A stretch of DNA of 64,000 bases, from the NCBI GenBank assembly GCA_921293015.1, contig OV121081.1:44913877-44977876 (forward strand). The letters are read 5' to 3'. Positions 48,087-60,800 of this stretch are shown in pieces (the first letter of the stretch is position 1; each line of letters opens with the position of its first letter). Made by a program: the position numbers and the translations under genes. The notes under the pieces were generated by a model. It was not told the DNA's origin, ran no database searches, and was given only the letters and a program-made list of their open reading frames with translations. Origin of the DNA: Phorcus lineatus (lineage: Eukaryota; Mollusca; Gastropoda; Trochida; Trochidae).

Positions 48087-51000
48087 ATCAAATACAAATC
48101 ATCCCTTTTCATCTTGCATTTTTATTTGCCTCCGTGTAACAATTAACATTTCAATGTTGGCTAGATATGCAAAAGATTGGCATGATGGAAAATGCTGGTC
48201 AAATATTTATGATGATTATACTATTTTTCAATTATAGAGCACTTTTCCTGCAAGAACAATAGTCGCATTTAAATCTCAAGTTTATTCAAATTCACTTTAT
48301 CTGCCTGCTTTTAATGTGGAGAATGATTTGAAATATCATGGAATTCGCTACGTACGAAAAATAAGTACGTACCACGAATTCTGCAAATGCTGCAAGATTT
48401 AAATTGCCAGTGATGGAGACTGACACCATGTCAATCAATGTATATACAAGACATAGAATACTCACCAGTATCTTCTTTCAACAAAAGTATCGAACTTTTC
48501 CTTTAACGTCTAAGTGTTCTTTGCCGTTCACAGAACAATATTCTTTTGAAATGTCTCTCTCGTCAATGCTTTTGATTTCATTCGAGTAGTGACTACCTTT
48601 GGCAAGGAGAGATTTAACGACCGAATTAAGACTAACAATTCCTTTCCCAATTCAGATCAATGGCTTTTTACCTGGATGATCATTGTTCTTAGGGTTTCCT
48701 TTGCAAAGGATAGTGCCAAAAGGGAAAGATAAATCTGGTTGTATCTAATTGTGTATGTCACTTAACAAAATGGTGGAGAATGAGTTATGCGCCGGAAAAC
48801 TTAAGAAAAAAGACGTATGAATGCATGAATTTTGCAACTGATTCAATTTAATCGTAATATAGGTTATCGGTATTCGAAATTTTCATTAGGAACTAGTAAC
48901 AGGATAGCTCTGTTTTTGTCATTTGATTTAGAATTTTGGAATGAGATGTACTGCTTTGCCAACACATTGAGCGGCCAGAGGGAATTGAATCAAGCCGTAT
49001 CACAATTGTGTTTGAAACCGGCACTATCGACTTTTCTTATAACGTTTCCATTATCCGACATGGTTTATTTCCAGTTTGATTGTTAGATGATCGCTTAAAC
49101 TTGTACCCATCATTGGCAATCGTAAGACGTTTACCTCAAAACACATTGACTAAATTTTCAAAAAAAACTTGAGATAGAATATGTTTTATGTAAACTTTCC
49201 GGAGCAGGTTTCAAATTAGATTATTCGATATTATGTTAACATCTACCATTTGATTTAAACATATTTATTCATGTTTTGTATAGTACATGAATGGATTGGC
49301 CAACAAGCTCCGAAGAGCTTATATCAAGGCCGCTCCGAATTGTGTTTGACACATCTACCATTTCTACATAAGAGATTCCTAAGATATGTGACCCAGGATC
49401 AGGAGTGCAGAGAAAACGACTTGCACTTTTAAATGGGTTTTCATGTTGAATGTATGCTTTTAACAGTATGAACATTGAAGTTTGATTTACAATTTTCTTA
49501 AGTGCAGCAATCCCGCTAAAAAGATTAGATTTGAAGCACTTACACTCTCATGTAAAAGAGACGTTTTAAGGAGAAAATATATCTTTTCCACTATACATCA
49601 ATTGTGTTTTGAATAAAAAGTGGATACTAATTCTAAATGGTTACATTTGGTGTTCTATTCAATATTGAACATGATAAGATTATATTGGGTCATGTGCAAT
49701 ATTCACTTTTATACATTCAATAGGCTTCCAGCCAGGACAGCTATTTGGTAATAACATAACCCTTCTAAAATAAACTCATCATTTTTCATGACATAAACTC
49801 AAATGTTATATTCACATTACACTAGCACAAAAAGGTTGCACAATCGATTTTCTATTTAAATTAAAAACCCCGAAAACATCATAATGTAGATAGAGAGTTG
49901 GGAAACCAGTTTATATTATCTATTCTATTTTTGACTAAATAGAATACAAAAATCTCTCCCATGTAATACAGTTTCATTAAACGTTTTAAATTTGCTTTCG
50001 TAACATCAAAGCATTCACCTGTTTAAGATTGAGTTTAACATGAGAGTTAAAAGTAAAGAATCATACTGTACTTCAAATATATCATTTTTTAATGAAGTCA
50101 GATGTTCATGAACTGAAAGTTTTGATTTAAATGAAAATGTATAAGTTATAAGTTTAAGTAATAGACGGGTCTCTGATTAAGCACAAACGATTAATAAAGA
50201 TTTGTGAGTTTGAATAATGAAAAGTCTTCAGTCAATGATTTAATAATTAAATAGTTTGCTGCATTATAGTTATAATACTTACGTTCACGGAACCTCCCAA
50301 CGTTGAATAACTTCATGGGATTTCGAGCAAGATATAGCATTGAAAAAAGTCTTTCTCAACGCAACAACTGAGTATCTTTATAGTTCACTGAAATCATTGC
50401 ATATTAACTTTATTGAAAATCTGGGTTTCGATGTTTCGCAGTTAGCAATAAATGACATACCGAATTCTTGAATCCCATCTTATCTTACTAAATACATGTA
50501 TACTAAATGAATAAAAGGACAATAGTTTTCTTACCAAATATTCTATAATTACTTATAGGTTTAATTCAATGACGCATGCAATCTGTGACTACTACACAAT
50601 CTAATTTTTCCTAAAGAATACATGTTCTTGTAATTTCAGTACACATCCTGCTTTGGTGAGAATAACCTCGTGAGGACGCCAGGAAGAAAAAAAAAGGAAT
50701 ATTTACCGTGAAACAATTTAAAAATATTAGTTCAATTGGTTAGAAAAATTCCCTTCATTTAGTAAAGAATCGTGATTTGAAAACATAAAAGTGTACTCAA
50801 GCAATTGTTTGCTGAGTTCACTGTACTATAGATAAGACATGCCATCAAAACCAAAACACGAAATGTTAATAATTTATAAAGGTTCATAACCTTTTTTTTT
50901 CAAAGATTGTTATCTCTCTGCAATTCAGGGTTGAAAGAAATAAACATTTACGTTGTGTCATCATTTCTGGTGTTTTTGTATTCCTAGATCTCAAATCCGT

Positions 51001-53293
51001 CATAACGTCTCAATTAGTAAAATGCCTGCCTCGACAAAAATGAATGTGTATTGCCACAGCATACTTAGAATTGTAATACACATTTCGGTAAGATGTTGAT
51101 TTGTTTAAAAAAATTATGTTCGTGTTGATATCATTTAATAAAGTAAAGTATCTAATCTTGAAAACTGTTTACGTGTACTTCTCATTTTCCATTATCCTTA
51201 GATAAATGAGTTAATTGCATCTATCGAAAAATGCATAATTTAACTGATTTATAATATGTCACCTTTTTTGTCATTCTGCACTGGGAATGACAATGTTGTA
51301 CTCAAGCATTGACATGTCTTCATGAAAATGTTGTTCCAGAAATGCAAAGATGATTGACAACGAATGAGTCTTATTTAGGGCACGTATTTTCTGCAATCAA
51401 ATTTCAACTCAATCGAATCCTCAACCAAGTATGTGTGTAAACTTTTCAAAAGTCTTAAATAATGTCTTTAGTGTAGGTTAACTTGATATTGTCAGACATA
51501 AGATGAGATTCTCATGACTTTTAATGACATTTTCATATTATTTTGACAATAATCCTCTATATATAAAAATAAATCCTCGATATCACTATGCGCTAGTTTG
51601 CTCACATCCGAATTCAAACAAATATAAACACACAATCTGTAAACTAACCATACTGTTACTCCCAAACACTTTGTCGTTTTTAACTGATTTCTTACAGCCT
51701 ACCCGGTTGTTTCTGCTGTTGGTTGCGTGGCTTACGATCCAATATCCTTCCCTTGAAAGAGTTTCCGTAGTCAATGTCTCGACGCTAATGTACACAGCTG
51801 TTTTGTTTGTCTCTTTCTACATAGGAAAGAACACAGATTTGTGTTGTGAGGAGGAGGGGTTTAACCAAAAATCATGTCGTTCATGTTTTATCTAATGTGA
51901 TCTTCCTTAAGATAAATTGACAAAATATTGTTTGGAGAGGTAGTGGTTTAACCAAGGTAAACTCAGGAATGACTTGTAATTAAATGTCTTTACTGTCATT
52001 GTGAAACATCCAGGATTTTATATCTGAAAAAAAAGCTGCAAGTTGTCAATTACATACAACTTTTAAACTATACAAACAAGCTATTAGAATAATTCTTTTT
52101 CTTAGCAAATCAACTGATTTAAATTTTTAAGCTACAATTGCTACACGCACTTCATTTCATCTGTATGACAGATGCTGTTTCGATAACAAATGGACATTCA
52201 ACTCACCTAGATCAAGATCACCTACTGATTTTGCGACTTATATCTGCCATGAACAGATGTCTTAAAATAATTCATTGGTCACTATTTGTCAGGACAGGTC
52301 AGTCAGTCATCCAAGTAGATTTCAAACTCAAGAGAGGTTTTATTTTGACCTTTCATTGACTTTAAACAAATTAACATATCATATTGCATCCTTAAATAGC
52401 AATCATATGACGATTAAATTTTCCATTTACAGAAATTCCATTTCCCCAACTTATTCAACGTTACCAATCCAAATCTTTCTTTCTGTCAGCTTTAAATACG
52501 TTTCCAAAACAACATTTGTCTCATTGGATCATAATAAAAACATGAAGTCAAAATAACAGAACAAAGTTAAAAAATTTGATTTGAGTTTAACAATTTGCTG
52601 ATATGTATTTCTATTGCATATTTTTGTAACATTCTTTAAAATCTATGGATTTGGAGCAGTAGGCCCAAAACCTATTAAACGAGATATCATGTTGCTTTCT
52701 GTATCAATTATTGTCTGACAAACATCAATTTCTTGTTAAAAGTTCAAAAGTCCTTGAAACATGTTATCCATCCCCTTTTATTGATAAGGGTTTCTTTAAA
52801 TAGGATGCAAGGATACATATTACTTGTGAATACAATCTGCTCAGCACAGATAACTAATTGAAATTCATGAACAAGAAAGTACCTTTTAGAATACGTTAAT
52901 ATCTTTTTATGATTAACAATCAGAAACAACTCACATTTATTACAAATTATATACAATGCTACCTGATTTGGAAATATATTGAATTAACAAAATAGAAACA
53001 CAAACTAGATAAAACGTTTGGAAAGAGAAAAATATTAAAAACAACATATTAATCACTAAAAGATCATGAAGCAAAAAAACAAACAAAGGAAACCTTCTTT
53101 TATGTGTATCACAGAGAATTGGACAGTTTTGAAAATCATTAAATGCTGTTGTTCAATAAAACTTACATCACATTCTTAAACTTTACAAAAAATATTGTGG
53201 AGATGCTAGGTCCATGTGTTAGCTCTAGGAACGGAAAATAAACAGTGTTTCTGATTTAGCAGCGTTTTAACCTAAAATCACTGCCACCATAGT

Positions 53294-53530
53294 TGCCATT
53301 TAACCTGAAAATGGACATCATATTGCCATTCCTCAGACCTTCAGTTTGCTCGTCACATTGTAGGATGAAATTTCATCTGTGCTAAATTTCATGTGTTTAG
53401 CGGTTCCTCTTTTCTGCCTTCAGTGTTAATATTATCGCCGACTAGACGATTTCCACGTTCTCATATCCTGAGCTAAAGGAGTTGATGTTGCAAATGAATC
53501 GATGTTCATGTTAACATGTCCTAGTGTATT
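53294..53530 (+). repeat. Type II array conserved block j, copy in V2
   Basis: It matches 42012-42305 but lacks the ~55 bp around ATGGATGCCTGATGGGCC and GGTGACAAAGTTAAG present in V1 and V3, so it carries small deletions. The AACGTGGAAATC / CTGAGCTAAAGGAGTTGATG core is intact. Confidence 0.7.
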
Positions 53531-56500
53531 GCACATTCTAAAAAAGGTTTTACTTACTAGTGTATTGTCGTGTTCCTTGATATACAGAGAACTGACGAGA
53601 TAGAGGGTATTTCCTTGACTAATAGATGAATAAGTCAGCATACATGTTGATGTTTATCTACTTGAATAAAATTATGCCTACTCTGTACAACTTATAAAGA
53701 TGATGTGATTATTACTGAATTGAACTCTAATTTCTAATACTCAATGTACGAGCAAGTTTATAAAAAGTTGTGAATCAATGTTCATGTGAAAATATAGCTG
53801 AAGGTGTGATAGATGTTAAATTGCAAAGTTATAACAGTGCTAGTAAACGTATCTCTTGTGGTTTGCCTTCTTGTGATTTTTTTCTCTTGTTTCTCAATTG
53901 TGATTATACATGTAGGCAAAACAAAGGATTTATATTCTTGTATGCAACCTGTTTATTGTTGAGTTGGTTCAAGCTAGAAAAAGAAACATAAATGTCTTGA
54001 AGTAAGAAATTCAAATAATTTCAAATTGCAAATTGCCAGGAAATGTTGCTTTAATAAATGTTACTTCAACATCGTATATAGAGATCTTGTCAAAGGAGTG
54101 CTAGTAGCAGACCATATCATGTTGCATATTATTGCATTAAAAGTTATTGTGAACTTAATCCGAGTTGTTTTGGACCTTTTGAAAACGTTTTGTTGCCATT
54201 CAAGCATTCATTTATTGTAAAAAGAATTAGTTCTTACATCCGTAGAGCTTATCACCATGTCTATGAGTCTGAGATATGATGATCGTCTTCCAGTCACTTT
54301 TGGTCGTGTTATGTATAGAGTTATCTGACCATCCCATTAGGTAGATTCCTAAACTCAATGTTGCCTGACCTATCCTTTTCACAAAGTTCTTCTGTTGATG
54401 ATAACTGACATTTTATGGAATAAGATAAATATTTCTTGCGAACAAGAAATGGCATTTCCGATAACTTCATTCATAATTGACAAGACCAATGAAATAATCT
54501 TAGAGACAACTATTTTATCCAGAAGGACAAATTAGTAACAAGAACGTCCCAACCTTCTTTTTCTTTTGAATTTGAAGAACATAATGGAATTTTAAGCCTT
54601 TAGATTATGCCACTGAGTCGCGCAAAGTGAATATCAGTGTCATTTAAAGTGATAACCTCCTTTCACTCCAAGAAGAAAAAATTATGAATTTTAAATCACT
54701 TTACACATCTTTGAAATCATTAAAGAAAACTTGTCTGAAACGTTGCATACTCGACTATACAATAACAGAGTAACTATGTTAATTAGCTCCAGAATCAAAT
54801 AACTGGATTTGCCTTGGCTCACCATGGTCTACAATGATAAGCTTATTTTCGTTTTTGAAAATTAGCTAATGGAGAAAACTGTAGAGGCAATCAGCATTGG
54901 CACTGTGGTCAAGGTTCCAATTTAATACGCTACCACTCATATCCATAGGAGAAAGTGTTTTAGAAAAAGTTTCATCTTGGTAACTTAATTTCTTTTGTTA
55001 GAAAGGAATCGTTGTCCTGAAGAATAATATATCTACAGTGTTTACTTTTGTTTGCATTGTGTTTTATTTACAGAATGTATAGAATGAATTAACATCGTCA
55101 TAATGATTTTAACTCGCCGTTGTAATGGAGCAATTTGTTAAGTATTTTCATTTTTGGGATGGGGACGTATTTGATGAGAAACTGTCTCGTCATTAGTGAT
55201 TGTGCGATATTTATCTTACAAAGATTGTAAAGATAATTTAATTCAACAGGAAATGTAGTTCTATTACTAAAACCTGTGTTTGTATAAAAACATTTCTAAT
55301 TCATTTTACATGATTTGATGCCCTTTCCCAGATTTTATATCATAATTCTTAGTTACAGTCACATACCTGTTTAAGCAAAAGAGTAAGGAAATAAAATACA
55401 TGTAGAGGATCATACTTAAAATACACTAAACAACATTAAAGATATAAACAGCTATTTTGAAAAAATGTGTTTAACTAAACCCGATTACAATTGGTAAAGA
55501 CAAGAAAGGGTAATATTTATATAATTTCCAAAACTATCTCATTATGCACAGGCTATGGAACTGCGGATTCGTTGACAATAAAGCATACTTTTGTACTTAT
55601 ATCATATCAGAAAATATAAATTCATGACAAAGAGAACCCTTGGTCACTCAGTCATGAATGTTCAAATACTACATATCATCCTGGTACTTTTCATCATGAA
55701 ATATTTTAATGGCATGGTTTTGTGAAATATAACGGGATATCAGGTTGACAGTTATCATGATCTTTGGTGATCTTTATTGATGCAACCATTTCAAGAAGAT
55801 ATGCAAATGGTGCGCTTATTTGTATTAAGTTCTTCTTCCTTCAGCCGCAAACAACAAAAGATGTAAAGGGGAAGAGTTACATTTGCAAGCATTTTATGAG
55901 TCTCAATCACTGGCTTATGTAGGCCTTTTTGAAATTCACCTGTCCTGTGCCACTTTTTGAGCGGACTCAAGGAATCTCCTGGAATTTGCTAAATATTGCC
56001 AAAGAATGAGATTGAAACCACGAATTCTAGTCCAGTGCTGTAAGATTTGATTTTGTCAGATGAAGTAGCATGAACACAAGAACAGAAACTGACACATTTT
56101 GACCAGATTTTGATTAATTCAACCACAGCATATTCAAATTTAACTTAACTTAATTTAACTTGTTGAACATTTCATGCTAAAATGAAAATAAATAAAAACT
56201 ATGTGATGGATACAAAAGAACATCAACGAAGTTAAACAGAAACCTTCTTTTAGAATTTACTCATTGTAACCTTAAAACTGCCAAAGAATCGTTTATGGTT
56301 TTAGTCGGCATAATGATTAAGCTATTATCCATTTACAAACATTTTGAAGTGGTAGATTTTATTTATGTTCATACTCATGAAAACAATATGAAATAACATT
56401 TCCTATAATATACATTAGTTCATTAAAAATGTCAAAAATTTAGAGCACAAAACCATAAAAGAACAAAATATGGTAAGACATGGCCAAGTGTTCTACTTAC

Positions 56501-57049
56501 ACCTGGTGTTCCCACATGGACCTGATGTCGTTTCAACATGGAGTGTCACTGATGTGTGCAAGGCAGCATGGCTTTAAAACTACCACCAGGGTTGATGAAA
56601 TGTGAATTAGGTCAGCTGACCTATGGTGTTAAACATTGATCATGTGCTTTTGTTTTGATCAAAATAAGGAGCAAAATGTTTCGAAAATAGAATTAGATTA
56701 TATGATTGGCAATCAATACGTGTTAGAAGATGATAAAGAAATTTAATATGCTTTTTAATGTAATCATTTGTGTGTGTGTGTATAAAAATGAAACAAAATT
56801 ATTTTAGCCTTTACACCAGTGATAAAGAATGATGTGAGTTATGCATTGCTATTACTCAAACCTTCAATTTTAGTTGTAACTACCGAAAAATGTAACACCC
56901 GAATTAACACTAAAAATACGTCTTTTGCCATTCACGACAATGCCCGATAACCTGGATCATCATCGTTTATAGGACTTCCTTTTGAGAAGAGGCTGCCAAT
57001 AGTGAGAGATAACTCTCATATTATCTTATATTGCATGCCACTAGACAAA

Positions 57050-57530
57050 AAAGTGGAGAATGTTTTATCCACCAGAAAACTTAAGAGTCAGGGATTTTGC
57101 ACTGAATTTGTTATATAAATATAGGATATTGGTATACAAAATTTTCATTTGGAACAACTAACAATCTCGTTGTATCTAATGTTGTATGTCACTTAACAAA
57201 AGATGGAGAATGAGTTATGCGCCGGATAACTTAAGAGAAAGACGTATGAATGCATGAATTTTGCAACTGTTTCAATTTAATCGTAGTATAGGATGTTGGT
57301 ATTCGAAATTTTCTTTAGGAACTAGTAACAGGATAGCCCTGTTTTTGTCATTTGGTTCAGAAATTTGAAATGTGATGTACTGCTTTGACAACTCCCATTG
57401 CGGCCAGAGGGAATTGAATCAAGCCGTATCACAATTGTGTTTGAAACCGTCACTATTGACTTTTCTTATAACATTTCCATCGTCAGACATGGTTTATTTC
57501 TAGTTTGATTGTTAGCTGCTTGTTTTAAAC
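57050..57530 (+). repeat. Local duplication within block m of V2
   Basis: GTGGAGAATG..AAAACTTAAGAG..ATAGGATATTGGTAT at 57050-57160 repeats, with a ~151-bp step, as GATGGAGAATG..ATAACTTAAGAG..ATAGGATGTTGGTAT at 57204-57325. The second version extends through GCGGCCAGAGGGAATTGAAT and is close to V1 (48770-49090), about 90% by eye. The first is much more diverged. Confidence 0.65.
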
Positions 57531-57879
57531 TCGTACCTATCATTGACAATAGATAGATGGTTGACTTAAAAATACTTTTACTACATCATCAAAAACCCTC
57601 ATGATAAAATCAATTTTCTGAATTTTTTTAGGAACGGGATTCTAATTTTATTATTCAATATCGTATTCACATCTACCATCTCGATAAGAGGATTCTAAGA
57701 TATGTGATATGCTTTTTACCGTATTAACACTAAAGTCTGTTAAATCTAGTTAAATGAAAGGTCCTTACATTTTACTCACATACTTTTTTTCCTGGAATAA
57801 CACAGTAACTATATACTTACAGTAACTATAAGGATCTTATCAGCTGTTTGTCAAATGTGTCATTTACATAAAACTACTA

Positions 57880-60800
57880 ATTCAAAGTGGATAACTGTTA
57901 TGTTGCATTCAATACTGAACAAGATAAGATTGTACATGTACTATTAATTTCTTTATTTCCAATCAATAAGCTCCCTATCAAGAAGAAGGCCGCAATAAAC
58001 AGTTTTGCGTCAGCAATTGAAATGAGAGTCGACAATCATCACATCTATGACATGGACATGTATTTTATAACATTAATTTAATATAACAAGTTCTTATTCA
58101 TCAATGCAATAAGTATAAATGATGAGGTATATCTGTTTTTTGTAGACCCGAGGAAAACAATATTGATTGATGACGAAATATGAAACTGTTTATTTTTTCG
58201 TTTTATTTAAAGTTATTTAAGAGAAAACCTTCCCTTGTAATAAGACATATATATATTTGGTTGTATTCAGAATACAAAAATAGTGAGATGATAATTCCTA
58301 AGACCTTTAAAAAAGTTAAAGGAATGATTTCCTTCGAATATGATAAATGGAAGGTTACTTGCTCATGAAATGTTAGCCTGATTCGTGATCAGAAAGCTAT
58401 AATACCTTTTTTTAAAATAGGTGAGATTCATCAAAAAAATCCACATCACAACAATACCATTGCCATTTGCAACCTTTTTTGAAAACCCAAAATATGAATG
58501 AAGTTTTTTGTTATATTTCTAAAGAATGTCAACGTCTTTCAGAACGAACTTGAACATAAGTTGATAATGAATGAAAAGTATTAATCCTATCCGCATTGAA
58601 AATGTTCACATTCGTTGTCACTGCCCTGGAAGTGTTTGTTCCCTTGATAAACGTATAAATTTGGACAATTGGCGATGCTCATGAATTGATTTTCTTTAAT
58701 TGGATCATGACCTTACAATTTGGAGGGTTTTCAATGACAAAAAGAAATTCTTTGACTCATAAAATGTATTTGCTATACCCTTGAGCTAGAAAACTCTTCG
58801 AGACAATTTCCTGTTGATATGATTTTAACAAGACAAGTACAGTCGCAGACATTTGGATAACATTTCTATACCTCAAGACAAAAGCAATCATCATCCATTT
58901 ATTCTGCTTCTATTCATTGTTTTCTCGATTAAATATGTTAACAATCTGAAATTACGATAATATATTAGGACATTATATAAGGTTATCAATAAATTGTGAT
59001 TTCTTTCATTACATTTGTCAGGAAAGGAAAGTAAGAGTTTTGACCATACAATGTATATTGTTTAATTCATTGTTTATGAATGGCCTTACTGCAAATAATT
59101 GATAAAGATACTGAGATATTGAGTAATACAAAATCTACGTTAATACAACAAAATTGTACTCGAGAAATTGGTTTGCTAAGTTCACTGTACTCTTAAAGAC
59201 AAAAGTGGATAAAAAACAAAAAAATGAAAGATAAGAAATAAGTTATAAGAGGCGAAATGAATATAGGTTTAAACCGTATTTTATGTCCACGAATATCATA
59301 TATTATGTTAAAAATCGTATCAAACGTTTATGCTGTTTTATCAGTTCAATTGTTCCCGTATTCCTATATATATATATATATTCTCTTCGGACCTTTCTAA
59401 AACTGTTTTCTTCTTGGTCGATATCCTCTTAAAATTGCCCAATGTTATTCATTTACCCCCCTCAACAAAATAGTAATCAATCTTAAACATTTGTCAGCAC
59501 ACTTAGAAAGGTAACATTCATTTTCGTTTATTCTTTAATTTTGGTTTATATTTTCAAACATACGACAAATGCATACGGTTATACTGTTATCATCATGTCC
59601 ACAAAGTACAATCTCTTACCTTGAAGATTGTGCATGTCTATATCCTTAGATACATGAGTTAATGATGTGCATCGATCAATGCATAATTCAGCAAAATTGT
59701 AACGTCTCATCACTTCATGTCTTGTCTCTTCCACATACAGAAGACAATGTTGAACAAGACAAGAATTTAACATTGAAATGTTTTCATGAAAATAATGTTC
59801 CCGACATGCCTGAATATATTGTCAATGACGGTGCCTTATTTAGGTCATTTATACATTGAAATAAAAAAGCATCAATTGTCATTACATTTCAGTACGTTTG
59901 TCTACTTACTCCATTACATACAACAACTTTTCAATAATGTAATATCATTTCTGTTCTGTGTGTTCAGTTTGTCATACATAAGATAATATTACAATCTATA
60001 AAATATTCAAATGGTATAAATAAATATGCACATGTTAATACATCTTAGAATCCACTATTGTTGTCATATGCCATATTTCAAGAATTAACATAACCATATG
60101 AACTTCAAGGTACTCTTACACGCAAACGTGTTGTTGTGATTAATTCATAGTTTACAGTCTACCAATTTGTTGTTTCTCCTGTTGGTGACAAAATGTTACT
60201 GTCCTATAATAGTCCAATTGCTTTTATGAATGGCTCAATGCTTATCTACGCGGCTTTTTCTAAAGTGGTCTTCCTCAAGAAAAATTACACGATTTTTTTT
60301 GGAGGAAACGTATTATGAGGTAGTCCATGGAATTTGCAATCCTGTTATTTGTCATCCAGTTATATGCTACACACACACCTCATCGCCTTTCTATGACAGA
60401 TGCTTTTTTGATAACACACACCACACACTGTTTGTGACCTCTTTCTGTAGTTTTAGGTGTCTAAAAATACGTAGGTCACTGTTTGTAAGGACGGGGCTAT
60501 AGACTGAGGCCAGTCAAGTCATCCAAGATAGATTTCTCACTAAGTAGAGTTTTCATCGTGATATTTTGCTTACTTTATGCATTGCAACCTGGCATATAAT
60601 CAGGTAGAGATTCGAAACCAAAGTTGCATATTCATTCTTTAATACCAATCATGTAACACTGAACATTTCTGATAAACATTTAACTTTGACCGTACATAGC
60701 TGTGCAGAAACGTAAATCACATTTTCCCTCTACAGAAAAACTAGTTTTCATAACCTTTCAACATCAATGATCTGTCTTTCCCTCAGCTCTCAAGTGAGTT

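Larger units (their letters stand above)
37180..49600 (+). repeat. Type II array unit V1 (~12.4 kb)
   Basis: Ordered blocks shared with V2 and/or V3 are: e, 37240 (ACCCGAGAAAAACAATATTGA); A, 37610-37990; D, 38110-38290; f, 38390; g, 38960-39140; h, 39215-39555; i, 41160-41290; j, 42012-42305; k, 45585-45850; l, 46080-46960; and m, 48380-49130. It is the longest unit because it carries a LINE fossil, a foldback element and a TTAA MITE, plus ~1.4 kb of unexplained DNA at 39.6-41.1 kb. No open frame is kept between copies. Confidence 0.75.
49600..57880 (+). repeat. Type II array unit V2 (~8.3 kb)
   Basis: It opens with AGTGGATACT..ATTCAATATTGAACATGATAAG, matched at 57880 by the start of V3. Blocks are D 50510-50700, f 50790, g 51208-51370, h 51570-51870, i 52210-52320, j 53294-53530, l 54228-54930 and m 56000-57540. 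Block e and block A are not recognisable, and block k is missing. A 123-codon plus frame across block h (51524-51895) is closed in V1 and V3 and is not taken as a gene. Confidence 0.72.

Noticed and set aside
48832..49086. 84-codon plus frame in block m
   Set aside because: The nearly identical V2 sequence has an in-frame stop and an indel in this frame.
51524..51895. 123-codon plus frame
   Set aside because: It covers array block h; the matching parts of V1 (39215-39555) and V3 (60040-60310) do not keep the frame.
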